This document shows positions 53,642 to 64,000 of a stretch of 64,000 bases of DNA, piece by piece (the stretch's first letter is position 1; each line of letters starts with the position of its first letter). A program made the position numbers and the translations under genes. The stretch is from Sphingomonas sp. PP-CE-1A-559 (GTDB lineage Bacteria > Pseudomonadota > Alphaproteobacteria > Sphingomonadales > Sphingomonadaceae): NCBI RefSeq assembly GCF_004340965.1, contig NZ_SLYA01000003.1, positions 434,001 to 498,000 on the forward strand. Reading direction: 5' to 3'. Under the pieces are notes generated by a model that saw only the letters and a list, made by a program, of their open reading frames with translations, was not told where the DNA came from and did no database searches.

Positions 53642-54157
53642 GTGACCGATACACTTAATACAGTCGAGCTCGCCGCCGAACTGACGGCAGCATGGCTTGC
53701 CAACCCTAATACGCGCACTGCCGCCGACGACGTGCCGGCGTTCCTCGTCGCGATGCATTCGGCCGTCGAGAAGCTGGTCGGCAATGGCGAAGCGGAGCCC
53801 GAGGCAGCGGCACAGCCGACGTCCGAGCCAGCCGTTTCGGTGCGCAAGTCGCTTGCGTCGCCCGACCACATCATCTCGATGCTCGACGGCAAGAAGTACA
53901 AGACGCTGCGTCGTCACCTGTCGACCAACGGCATGACGCCGGAGCAGTATCGCGAGCGCTTCAACCTGAAGTCCGACTATCCGATGGTCGCCGCGACCTA
54001 TTCGGAAGCGCGCCGTGCGATGGCGAAGTCGATCGGGCTTGGTCGCAAGGCTGGTGCAACGGTTGAGAAGGCGTCGGAAGACGCGGTGAAGACCGTTCGC
54101 AAGGGCGGCAAAGCAGCGCTTGATGCCGCCAAGAAGACGCTCGGCAGCGAGGATTGA
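53642..54157 (+). CDS. mucR: MucR/Ros family regulator lacking zinc cysteines
   Basis: A 171-residue MucR-like DNA-binding protein. The core HIISMLDGKKYKTLRRHLST, MTPEQYRERFNL and SDYPMVAATYSEARRAMAK matches MucR. The paired cysteines of the Ros zinc finger are absent; the protein has no Cys at all. Some rhizobial relatives also lack them and still bind DNA. A Lys/Ala-rich tail (~30 residues, KAALDAAKKTLGSED) follows the usual end. The start is GTG with AAGGA seven bases upstream. It probably controls surface, motility or cell-cycle genes. Confidence 0.9.
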   Translation: MTDTLNTVELAAELTAAWLANPNTRTAADDVPAFLVAMHSAVEKLVGNGEAEPEAAAQPTSEPAVSVRKSLASPDHIISMLDGKKYKTLRRHLSTNGMTPEQYRERFNLKSDYPMVAATYSEARRAMAKSIGLGRKAGATVEKASEDAVKTVRKGGKAALDAAKKTLGSED

Positions 54158-54224
54158 GATCGGCGAGGGGGAGGGCTTCGTCCTTCCCCTCTCCCCTTTA
54201 CGATGGCCAGTTACCCGCGACGGG

Positions 54225-54689
54225 TTATACGCCCCGGCCGTCCTCGACCAGCGCCTGCGCCAGAAGCGCGCGGATCGCACGAAGCGCAGGTATCACCGGC
54301 TCGATCGTGTCGGTCGTGGCCGGCGGTGACTTTTCGGCCGCCAGCAACTGCTGCACGCCGCGCACGGTGTAACCTTCGCGGTTGAGCAGCGTATCGATCC
54401 GGCGAACCAGCACCGCATCCTCGGCACGATAATAACGCCGGTTCCCTGCGCGTTGCAGTGGCCGTAGCTGCGGAAACCGGGTCTCCCAATAGCGCAGGAT
54501 ATGCTGTGGCAGGCCGGTCTCGCGCGATAGCTCACCGATGGTCCGGAACGCGGCGCCCGCCTTGACCGGACTCGGAACGGCCGTGCCTGCGGCGGCTATG
54601 GATGTACTGCCGTCGTCGGAACCGGGATCGCCCGCTACGTCGATGTCGTCCGTAAAATCGCCACCGGAAGTATCGGCGTCATCGGGCAT
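54225..54689 (-). CDS. MerR family regulator
   Basis: A 154-residue regulator with a MerR-type HTH (residues ~49-115: FRTIGELSRETGLPQHILRY, ETRFPQLRP, GNRRYYRAED). It has an acidic N-terminal extension and a short C-terminal helix, not a metal-binding loop, so it belongs to the small MerR-like group next to ihfA in alphaproteobacteria; targets are unknown. The start is taken at 54689, seven bases after the ihfA stop; an upstream start (54722) would lie in ihfA. Confidence 0.9.
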   Translation of the reverse strand: MPDDADTSGGDFTDDIDVAGDPGSDDGSTSIAAAGTAVPSPVKAGAAFRTIGELSRETGLPQHILRYWETRFPQLRPLQRAGNRRYYRAEDAVLVRRIDTLLNREGYTVRGVQQLLAAEKSPPATTDTIEPVIPALRAIRALLAQALVEDGRGV

Positions 54690-54696
54690 TACAGAA

Positions 54697-54996
54697 TCAG
54701 TCGGCGCCGACGATGCGCTCACGCATCATCTGGCTCGCGCGGAACGTCAGGACGCGACGCGGTGCGATTGGCACCTCGATGCCGGTTTTCGGGTTGCGGC
54801 CGACGCGCTCACCCTTGTCGCGGAGCACGAATGTGCCGAACCCCGAGATCTTGACGTTCTCGCCTTCGGATAGCGCGCCGCACATCTCGGAAAGAATCTG
54901 TTCCACGATCTTCGAGGAATCCGCACGCGACAATCCTACCTCGCGGTGGAGGGACTCGGCCAGATCGGCGCGCGTCAATGTACCGGTCATCGTCAT
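54697..54996 (-). CDS. ihfA: integration host factor subunit alpha
   Basis: A 99-residue HU/IHF-fold protein; IHF-alpha/beta heterodimers bend DNA sharply at specific sites. Conserved stretches are [34 protein letters not shown], the beta-arm [17 protein letters not shown] with the intercalating-Pro region, and [15 protein letters not shown]. The chosen ATG (54996) has GGGAG with a 7-base spacer; a second ATG six bases on is less well placed. It follows fabH and precedes a MerR gene, as in many alphaproteobacteria. Confidence 0.95.
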   Translation of the reverse strand: MTMTGTLTRADLAESLHREVGLSRADSSKIVEQILSEMCGALSEGENVKISGFGTFVLRDKGERVGRNPKTGIEVPIAPRRVLTFRASQMMRERIVGAD

Positions 54997-55090
54997 TCGC
55001 AAGCTCCCAGTCTCGGCGCTTCTCTACACAAGCAGGATCGCGACCGGAAGAACTTTTGTTCTACAAGTGAATCGATCTCTTTCTACGAGA

Positions 55091-56059
55091 TTAGAAGCGG
55101 ATAACCGCCGCGCCCCAGGTAAACCCGCCGCCCATCGCCTCGAGTACGACGATCTGGCCTTGTCGGACACGTCCATCGCGCACCGCGACGTCGAGCGCGA
55201 GCGGCACGGAGGCCGCCGACGTGTTGGCATGCTGGTCGACCGTGACCACCACCTTGCCGGCCGCGAGGCCCAGTTTGCGCGCGGTGGCGTCGAGGATTCG
55301 CGCGTTCGCCTGATGCGGAACGACCCAGTCGACCTGGTCCGAAGACAAGCCAGCCATCGCCAGCGACTCGGTCATCACCGACGCCAGATTGGTGACCGCG
55401 TGGCGGAAGACCTCGCGGCCCTTCATGCGCAGCTTGCCGACGGTGCCCGTCGTCGAGACGCCGCCATCGACATAAAGAAGCTCGTTGTGACGGCCGTCCG
55501 CGTGCAGCTTGGTCGTCAGGATACCGCGACCGCCTTCGTCCGCGGTATCCTGCGCCTCCAGCACGATCGCGCCGGCGCCGTCGCCGAACAGCACGCAGGT
55601 CGTCCGGTCTTCCCAGTCGAGGATGCGGCTGAACGTCTCCGCGCCGATCACCAGCGCGCGCTTGGCGACGCCGCTGCGGATCATGCTGTCGACGACCTGG
55701 ACCGCGTACAGGAAGCCCGAGCAGACCGCCGCGACGTCGAATGCGACGCAGTCGTCGATGCCGAGCATCGCCTGCACCTTGGTGGCGCTCGATGGAAACG
55801 TCTGGTCGGGTGTCGCGGTAGCGAGCACGATCAGGTCGATGCTGTCGGCCTCGATCCCAGCTGCGGTCAAAGCCGCGCGGCACGCGTCGGCGGCCAGCGT
55901 CGCTGTCGTTTCGCCTTCGCCGGCGATATGGCGGAAGCGGATGCCGGTACGCTCGACGATCCACTCGTCGCTGGTGTCGACCTGTTCCGCGAGTTCGGCG
56001 TTCGAGACTCGGCGCGCGGGCAGGGCGGAGCCGGTACCGATGACCACAGACCGGATCAT
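55091..56059 (-). CDS. fabH: beta-ketoacyl-ACP synthase III
   Basis: A 322-residue enzyme that starts fatty-acid synthesis by condensing acetyl-CoA with malonyl-ACP. The catalytic triad is visible: Cys in [10 protein letters not shown], His in VPHQANARI, Asn in [23 protein letters not shown] ends the protein. Length is normal. The ATG at 56059 overlaps the plsX stop (ATGA). Part of rpmF-plsX-fabH-ihfA. A longer frame starts inside plsX and is discarded. Confidence 0.97.
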   Translation of the reverse strand: MIRSVVIGTGSALPARRVSNAELAEQVDTSDEWIVERTGIRFRHIAGEGETTATLAADACRAALTAAGIEADSIDLIVLATATPDQTFPSSATKVQAMLGIDDCVAFDVAAVCSGFLYAVQVVDSMIRSGVAKRALVIGAETFSRILDWEDRTTCVLFGDGAGAIVLEAQDTADEGGRGILTTKLHADGRHNELLYVDGGVSTTGTVGKLRMKGREVFRHAVTNLASVMTESLAMAGLSSDQVDWVVPHQANARILDATARKLGLAAGKVVVTVDQHANTSAASVPLALDVAVRDGRVRQGQIVVLEAMGGGFTWGAAVIRF

Positions 56060-57084
56060 GCCGCCTTCTCCACGCTGCCGAGATCGTCCGCAATGCGCCG
56101 GACCAGATCGTTGCGGACCATCTTCGCGGCATTGCCGATCGCGGTCGCGACGCCGCGCTCGGTGGCGCCGCCGTGGCTCTTCACGACGATGCCGTTGAGC
56201 CCGAGAAAGACCGCGCCGTTGTGATTGTTGGGATCGAGGTGATCGCGCAGCAACTCGGTCGCCGGCCGTGAGATCAGGAAGCCGAGCTTCGACCGCACCG
56301 AACTGCGGAACGCGCGCTTGAGCAGGTCGGCGACGAATCGCGCGGTGCCCTCGGCGGTCTTCAGCGCGATGTTGCCGGAGAATCCGTCGCACACGACCAC
56401 GTCGACCTCACCGCGCGACAGCCGGTCACCTTCGATGAAGCCGTTGAACTGCATGTCGACAGCGGGCGTCGCACGCAACTGGGCCGCGGCATCGCGAATC
56501 TCGTCCGTACCCTTCATGTCCTCGCTGCCGATATTCAGCAGCGCGACGCGAGGATGCGGGATGTCGAGCGCAGTGCGCGCATAGGCGGCGCCCATGATCG
56601 CGAACTGGACAAGGTTGCGTGCATCGCACTCGGTGTTCGCGCCGAGGTCGAGCATCACCATGTCGGTATCGCCGAGCGTGGGCAGACGCGCCGCGAGAGC
56701 CGGCCGGTCGATCCCGGGCAGCATGCGCAACGACAGCTTCGCCATCGCCATCAGCGCGCCGGTATTGCCCGACGACACCGCAGCGGCGGCGCGACCCTGT
56801 TTCACCAGGTCGATCGCGATGCCCATCGACGTCTTCTTGGCGCGACGAATCGCCTGGGTCGGCTTGTCGCTCGACCCGACGACTTCCGGCGCGTGGACGA
56901 TCTCCGAATGCTGCGACAGGTTCGGATGAGCTTTCAGCCCCTCGCGAATCGCAGCTTCGTCGCCGACCAGCAGGAAGCGCATGCCCTCGAATTGATGACG
57001 CGCGCGGGCGACACCGGCGAGCATCACTGCCAGCCCGTCATCGCCACCCATCGCATCGACCGCGATCCAGCCGCTGTCGGGCAT
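56056..57084 (-). CDS. plsX: phosphate acyltransferase PlsX
   Basis: A 342-residue peripheral membrane enzyme that converts acyl-ACP to acyl-phosphate, the donor for glycerol-3-phosphate acylation in phospholipid synthesis. [11 protein letters not shown] starts the protein; [25 protein letters not shown] and [13 protein letters not shown] are family motifs. It is preceded by rpmF (41 bases) and overlaps fabH, the usual bacterial order linking a ribosomal protein to lipid synthesis. Confidence 0.97.
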   Translation of the reverse strand: MPDSGWIAVDAMGGDDGLAVMLAGVARARHQFEGMRFLLVGDEAAIREGLKAHPNLSQHSEIVHAPEVVGSSDKPTQAIRRAKKTSMGIAIDLVKQGRAAAAVSSGNTGALMAMAKLSLRMLPGIDRPALAARLPTLGDTDMVMLDLGANTECDARNLVQFAIMGAAYARTALDIPHPRVALLNIGSEDMKGTDEIRDAAAQLRATPAVDMQFNGFIEGDRLSRGEVDVVVCDGFSGNIALKTAEGTARFVADLLKRAFRSSVRSKLGFLISRPATELLRDHLDPNNHNGAVFLGLNGIVVKSHGGATERGVATAIGNAAKMVRNDLVRRIADDLGSVEKAA

Positions 57085-57125
57085 CGCTTATCCTTCGTTC
57101 AAGTTAGAGGTTCCGGACGGAAGCC

Positions 57126-57305
57126 TCAGCCCTCGATCGAGAGGATTTCACGACCGTTATAGTGACCGCACGAACCGCACAGGTTGTGGGGACGCTTCAG
57201 TTCGCCACAGTTGGGGCATTCCTGGAACGACGCGATCGTGAGCGAGTCGTGGCCACGGCGCATGCCGCGCTTGGAGGGCGAGGTTTTTCTTTTGGGGACG
57301 GCCAT
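57126..57305 (-). CDS. rpmF: 50S ribosomal protein L32
   Basis: A 59-residue ribosomal protein translated directly from the minus strand: [20 protein letters not shown], then [20 protein letters not shown] with a Cys4 zinc-type site, ending REILSIEG. It is 41 bases upstream of plsX, the canonical order. It is shorter than typical annotation thresholds and easily missed. Confidence 0.97.
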   Translation of the reverse strand: MAVPKRKTSPSKRGMRRGHDSLTIASFQECPNCGELKRPHNLCGSCGHYNGREILSIEG

Positions 57306-57542
57306 TTCGGCACCTTGTTCAATCTAAAGGTCGGGGCTCCGAGTACGTCCGGACACGGGATACAGGCAACCGACAAGAATGCCGGCCGCCTGAAGCAACC
57401 CATGCGGCCTGACGCTCGCGAAGCGTGGCGCTATAGCGATTTCACCCCGCGTTGCAAGCTTCCGCCCCCCACGTTGCAACCGCTGATGTCCAGTGGCAGG
57501 GCATGCGGCTGACAAAAGACCTGATATTCGAGGGGCAACGCC

Positions 57543-57986
57543 GTGATATTACCCGTAACGCTGACGATCGCCGCGGCTGCTGCCGTCGTCAACCTATGGC
57601 TCGCCTTCCGAATCGTGCCGATGCGCGTGAAGGAGAGCGTGCTGATCGGCGACGACGGCAACCAGCGCCTGCAGGCGCGGATGCGCGCGCATGCCAACTT
57701 CACCGAATACGCGCCGTTCATCCTGATCCTGATGGGGCTGATCGAACTGGCCGGCGGATCGACGCTGTGGCTGTGGATCGCCGGTGCGGTGTTCGTGATC
57801 GCGCGAATCGCCCATGCGTTCGGGATGGACCGGACGACGTCGAGCCTGCCGCGGGCCGGGGGGGCGCTGGCGACCTGGGCGCTGATGGCGGTACTCGCCG
57901 GGTGGGCGCTGACGATCGCGTATCAGGCGAACAGCGTGCCGTCCTCAAAGACGTTCCAGGTCGTGCCGTCGGGGTCGCAGGCATGA
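57543..57986 (+). CDS. MAPEG family membrane protein
   Basis: A 147-residue inner-membrane protein with four helices: VTLTIAAAAAVVNLWLAFRI, the NFTEYAPFILILMGLIEL helix after QRLQARMRAHA, LWIAGAVFVIARIAHAFGM and ALATWALMAVLAGWALTIAY. The conserved R-x-RAHANFTEY segment marks the bacterial MAPEG group (eicosanoid and glutathione metabolism relatives). Function in bacteria is unclear. The start is GTG 57543 with GAGGGG upstream. It overlaps the next gene by four bases (ATGA). Confidence 0.92.
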   Translation: MILPVTLTIAAAAAVVNLWLAFRIVPMRVKESVLIGDDGNQRLQARMRAHANFTEYAPFILILMGLIELAGGSTLWLWIAGAVFVIARIAHAFGMDRTTSSLPRAGGALATWALMAVLAGWALTIAYQANSVPSSKTFQVVPSGSQA

Positions 57987-59608
57987 GCGCGTTTCGCTTG
58001 CTTGGGGCGGCAACCCTGTTGGCCGCATCGCCAGCCATCGCGCAGGTCTCGCCCGACCGATTGTCCGCCGACGTGAAGACGCTCGCCTCCGACTCGTTCG
58101 AAGGCCGTGCGCCCGGAACCCCGGGGGAGACCAAGACGATCGCGTGGCTGATCGCGCAGTTCAAGGCGATGAAGGCACAACCCGGCGGCCCGAACGGCAG
58201 CTGGACGCAACCGGTACCGCTCGTCCACACCCGGATGGGCGCCGGCACCGTCCGCGCCGGCGATACCGCGCTGGTGCAGGGTCGCGACGTGTACCTGAGC
58301 ACCGTCCGCGGCGTCGACCGCGTCGCCATCGCCAACGCACCGATGGTGTTCGTTGGTTACGGCGTCAGCGCGCCGGAACGCGGCTGGGACGACTTCAAGG
58401 GCCTCGACCTCAAGGGCAAGGTCGCGGTGTTCCTCGTCAACGATCCCGATTTCGAGGCGGTCGCCGGTGACGATGCGAAGGGCAAGTTCGGCGATCGCCG
58501 GATGACCTATTACGGCCGCTGGACGTACAAATACGAGGAAGCCGCGCGACGTGGCGCGGTCGGCGCGCTGATCGTCCACGACACCGCGGGCGCGGGGTAC
58601 GGCTGGAACACGGTCACTGCTCCCGCCGGCGAGAATTACGACATCGTCCGGAAAGATCCCGAGTCGCGGGTGATGCTCCAGGGATGGCTGGAGGGCGGCG
58701 CGGCGACCCGGTTGTTCGCAAGCTCGAGCCTCGATCTGGCGGCTTTGCGCAAGGCGGCGCGGCGGAGCGACTTCCGCCCGGTCGCGCTGAAGCAGGCGTT
58801 CACCACCGACCTGCCCGTCAAGCACGATACCGCCGTGAGCCAGAACGTGCTCGCCAAGCTGCCGGGTACGAAGCACCCGGACGAAGTCGTGATGTTCGGC
58901 GCACATTGGGACGCCTACGGTATCGGCGCGCCCGATGCGCAGGGGCGGACGATCCGCCCAGGCGCGAACGACGACGGCCTCGGCGTGGCGGGCGTCCTCG
59001 AACTCGCGCGCAATTTCGCCAAGGCCCCCCGCACCGACCGCAGCCTCGTCTTCGCGCTGTGGAGCGGTGAGGAGCGCGGGTTGCTCGGTTCGGAGACCTA
59101 TGCGGTGAACCCGGTCTATCCGGCCGCCAAGACGGTCACCAACCTGACGCTCGATATCCTCCAGACCGCAGGCCCCGCAAAGGACGTCATGCTGGTCGGG
59201 GCGGGCCAGAACAGCCTTGAGGACATGCTCGGCGATGCCGCCAAGGCGCAAGGCCGCGTCGTGACGCCCGAAGCGCTTCCCGAACGCGGGCTTTTCTACC
59301 GCGCCGACCATTTCTCGGTCGCGCGGCGCGGCGTGCCGACGTTGCTGCTGATGGCGATCAGTGGCGCACCCGATCTGGTCGAGGGCGGCCGGACCGCGGG
59401 GCAGGCTTGGCTCGACGGCTATATGAAATGCTACCACCAGACGTGTGACGCGTGGGGCGCCGACTGGGACCTGCGCGGCGCGGCGCAGGACGTGGACCTG
59501 TTCAAGACGATCGGCGCGAAGCTGGCGAACAGCCGCCTGTGGCCGGAATGGCGCGACGGCTCGGAGTTCAAGTCGGTGCGGGCAGAAAGCGCAACCGAGC
59601 GGAAGTAG
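57983..59608 (+). CDS. M28 family metallopeptidase with PA domain
   Basis: A 541-residue exported peptidase. A signal peptide ends near AASPAIAQVS. A PA-like insert (residues ~110-220: VGYGVSAPERGWDDFKGLDL, AARRGAVGALIVHDTAGAG) precedes the catalytic core. Zinc-site residues: GAHWDAYG (His), GANDDGLGVAG (Asp), SGEERGLLGS (Glu pair) and YRADHFSVARRG (His). Likely a periplasmic aminopeptidase releasing single residues from peptides. It starts four bases inside the MAPEG gene. Confidence 0.93.
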   Translation: MSAFRLLGAATLLAASPAIAQVSPDRLSADVKTLASDSFEGRAPGTPGETKTIAWLIAQFKAMKAQPGGPNGSWTQPVPLVHTRMGAGTVRAGDTALVQGRDVYLSTVRGVDRVAIANAPMVFVGYGVSAPERGWDDFKGLDLKGKVAVFLVNDPDFEAVAGDDAKGKFGDRRMTYYGRWTYKYEEAARRGAVGALIVHDTAGAGYGWNTVTAPAGENYDIVRKDPESRVMLQGWLEGGAATRLFASSSLDLAALRKAARRSDFRPVALKQAFTTDLPVKHDTAVSQNVLAKLPGTKHPDEVVMFGAHWDAYGIGAPDAQGRTIRPGANDDGLGVAGVLELARNFAKAPRTDRSLVFALWSGEERGLLGSETYAVNPVYPAAKTVTNLTLDILQTAGPAKDVMLVGAGQNSLEDMLGDAAKAQGRVVTPEALPERGLFYRADHFSVARRGVPTLLLMAISGAPDLVEGGRTAGQAWLDGYMKCYHQTCDAWGADWDLRGAAQDVDLFKTIGAKLANSRLWPEWRDGSEFKSVRAESATERK

Positions 59609-59635
59609 AAGACCCGTCCCTCACGCTGGCAACCA

Positions 59636-59733
59636 CCCCGGCGAAGGCCGGGGCCCAATTGGAAAGGTCGCTGTAACGGAGCGCCCCGTCCGCCAATCAC
59701 TGTCCCCCAATTGGGCCCCGGCCTTCGCCGGGG
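59636..59733. repeat. dispersed repeat, copy 3
   Basis: A 98-base element with perfect 27-base arms (59636-59662 and 59707-59733), built on CCCCGGCGAAGGCCGGGGCC followed by CAATTGG, and an interior AAAGGTCGCTGTAACG close to copy 1 (AAAGGTTGCAGTAACG). It follows the M28 peptidase stop. No coding capacity. Confidence 0.95.
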
Positions 59734-59763
59734 GGGCGTTGAATGGTGGTGCTTCTGTTTCTT

Positions 59764-59843
59764 GTTCCCCCGCGAAGGCGGGGGCCCAGGGGCCAAGCAT
59801 ACCGCCTCTGGTTGAGTCTGGGCCCCCGCCTCCGCGGGGGAAC
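59764..59843. repeat. 26-bp inverted repeat, CCCCCGCGAAGGCGGGGG class
   Basis: Arms at 59764-59789 and 59818-59843 differ at one base, around TTCCCCCGCGAAGGCGGGGG, with a 28-base loop. It follows directly after copy 3 of the CCCCGGCG repeat and before the MBL-fold stop, so the gap between two convergent genes is nearly all palindrome. Confidence 0.9.
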
Positions 59844-59864
59844 GGCTAAAGTTGCAGGCAACCG

Positions 59865-60542
59865 CTACTCCGCCAGCGCCCGGTCACTAACGAACATATT
59901 CGTCGCCCGCTCATGCGCAAACGTGCTCGCCGGCCCATGCCCCGGAATAAAGCTCGTATCGCTCCCCAGCGGCCACAGCTTCTCGACGATCGACTTCACC
60001 AGCGTCTCGTGATTCCCCCCAGGCATGTCCGATCGCCCGACCGACCCCTGGAACAGCACATCCCCCACCTGCGCGAACTTCGACGGCGCGTGGTGGAAGA
60101 TCACATGCCCCTCGGTATGCCCCGGCGTCTCGTACACATCGAGGACAAGATCCCCGACCGACACCGTGTCGCCCTCGACCAGCCACCGGTCCGGCTCGAA
60201 ATTCACCCCCGAAATCCCGTATTTCGGCCCATCCTGATCGAGCCGCTGCAACCAGAAGCGATCCGCCTCGTGCGGTCCCTCGATCGGTACGCCTAGATCG
60301 TTCGACAGCCGCTTCGCACCCCCCGCATGATCGATATGCCCATGCGTCAGCAGGATCTTCTCGACCGTGACCCCCGCCTGTTCGACAGCCGCCATGATCC
60401 GCGGCAGGTCGCCGCCCGGATCGATCACCGCCGCCTTCATCGTCGCGGTGCACCAGATAATCGTGCAGTTCTGCTGGATCGGCGTGACGGGCACGATGGC
60501 AGCACGGAGCGGGGGCGCAGCGCGAAGGGGAGGATTTGTCAT
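59865..60542 (-). CDS. MBL-fold metallo-hydrolase (glyoxalase II-like)
   Basis: A 225-residue metallo-beta-lactamase-fold hydrolase of the GloB-like/ETHE1-like small group. THGHIDHAGG gives the HxHxDH zinc motif; later metal ligands are in TPGHTEGH, GDVLFQGSVGRSD and PGHGPAST. It probably hydrolyses a glutathione or similar thioester; the substrate is not defined. The chosen start MTNPPLRAAP (60542) avoids a longer non-family N-terminus. Divergent from pabBC. Confidence 0.9.
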   Translation of the reverse strand: MTNPPLRAAPPLRAAIVPVTPIQQNCTIIWCTATMKAAVIDPGGDLPRIMAAVEQAGVTVEKILLTHGHIDHAGGAKRLSNDLGVPIEGPHEADRFWLQRLDQDGPKYGISGVNFEPDRWLVEGDTVSVGDLVLDVYETPGHTEGHVIFHHAPSKFAQVGDVLFQGSVGRSDMPGGNHETLVKSIVEKLWPLGSDTSFIPGHGPASTFAHERATNMFVSDRALAE

Positions 60543-60622
60543 GGCCTCGAAATAGGATAGCGCCCCCGTAGGAGCAATCGCCGCTTGCGGTTTGCCTCGC
60601 GCTCCGTGCAACAGTCGCTACG

Positions 60623-63633
<3,011 letters not shown>

Positions 63634-63843
63634 CGTCGGCAACAATCGAGACACGCGGCGACATCTTCCGGCAACCCTGCCGGGCGATGCCTGCTGCACG
63701 ATGAACGCATCGGCCACGGCGCGTTAATCGAGAGTTTCTAAAAACGACATTGTGGTTGGCCGGCATCTCTACGACATGCCGGTCCGTAACTGACGCTGAC
63801 CTATCCGGTCGGCGCCATCACTGGGTTTCATTGGGATCGCATC

Positions 63844-63993
63844 ATGCGCAGCATCGTAAAGTCGAGTTTCTTCTGGCAGTTCAGCGGCGGTTTCGTCCTC
63901 GGCGCCATCGGCTTGCTCGCACTCCAGCCCGCCGAAGCCCGCCAGACCTTCGCCAGCCATTTCGAGCATAGCGTCTCCGCCACCGCGCGATAA
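63844..63993 (+). CDS. 49-residue membrane peptide, unknown
   Basis: A small frame, MRSIVKSSFFWQFSGGFVLG, then AIGLLALQPAEARQTFASHF to the stop TAA, with a single hydrophobic helix and a short polar tail. GGGA lies about eight bases before the ATG. A CCGGCAT/ATGCCGG hairpin (63760-63782) lies upstream. It resembles small hypothetical proteins of sphingomonads, but I recognise no function. Confidence 0.6.
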   Translation: MRSIVKSSFFWQFSGGFVLGAIGLLALQPAEARQTFASHFEHSVSATAR

Positions 63994-64000
63994 CAGCCCA

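Overview
The window is about 64 kb of GC-rich (roughly two-thirds G+C) chromosomal DNA. Its gene set and gene order suggest an alphaproteobacterium of the order Sphingomonadales, most likely Sphingomonas or a close relative. The pointers are the infA-maf-RNase E/G-yacG-tRNA(Phe) block, the rpmF-plsX-fabH-ihfA-merR block, bolA and a J-domain gene beside cobS/cobT, a 180-kDa-class NAD-glutamate dehydrogenase, a K+-independent proton pyrophosphatase, MucR, and many short GC-rich palindromes between genes. This is inferred by family recognition from translated sequence; no database search was run. No prophage, insertion sequence, CRISPR array or rRNA was seen.

Layout. 0.1-2.2 kb: tRNA-Phe, yacG, an RNase E/G-like gene, maf and infA, all on the minus strand. 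2.4-6 kb: a DNA methyltransferase fused to a nuclease-like domain, then an S9 peptidase. 6.2-12.2 kb: hisG, hisD, nusB, thiL and hppA on the minus strand. 12.3-17.8 kb: a DUF2332 gene, an RcnB-like protein, an alpha/beta hydrolase, pirin, a Nudix hydrolase, a GST and bolA. 17.9-21.7 kb: J-domain gene, cobS, cobT and a ribbon-helix-helix gene. 21.7-26.4 kb: an iron-acquisition unit (TonB-dependent receptor, PiuC-type dioxygenase, PepSY membrane protein) with a Fur-like site. 26.5-32.6 kb: NAD-GDH, a PAS_5-type protein and tRNA-Thr. 32.9-42.7 kb: a LacI regulator divergent from a nine-gene operon. 42.9-52.6 kb: DUF885 peptidase, SDR/HxlR pair, MsrBA, HNH protein, PilZ protein, a MASE1 kinase/FixJ-type regulator pair, and the ohrR/ohr pair with two gene remnants. 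53-57.3 kb: MucR, MerR, ihfA, fabH, plsX and rpmF. 57.5-64 kb: MAPEG protein, M28 peptidase, MBL-fold hydrolase, a PabB-PabC fusion, an aspartate aminotransferase and a 49-residue membrane peptide.

Two features stand out. The first is the nine-gene operon at 34.0-42.7 kb: transporter, TIM-barrel isomerase, Gfo/Idh/MocA oxidoreductase, cytochrome c, Tat-exported TIM-barrel protein, DUF1080 protein, gluconate-dehydrogenase-subunit-3-like protein, second Tat-exported TIM-barrel protein and GMC flavoprotein. Seven of the eight gene junctions are 4-base overlaps or gaps of 13 bases or less. It reads as a periplasmic pathway that oxidises a glycoside at C3, passes electrons to a cytochrome c, cleaves the 3-keto-glycoside, imports the product and finishes it in the cytoplasm. 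The substrate is unknown.

The second is a pattern in the intergenic palindromes. At four genes (thiL, hisD, the alpha/beta hydrolase and the Nudix hydrolase) the 3' arm of a palindrome lies just upstream of the start codon and contains or abuts the best GGAGG-type ribosome-binding site. These repeats could therefore supply, and when folded hide, the translation start signals of their neighbours.
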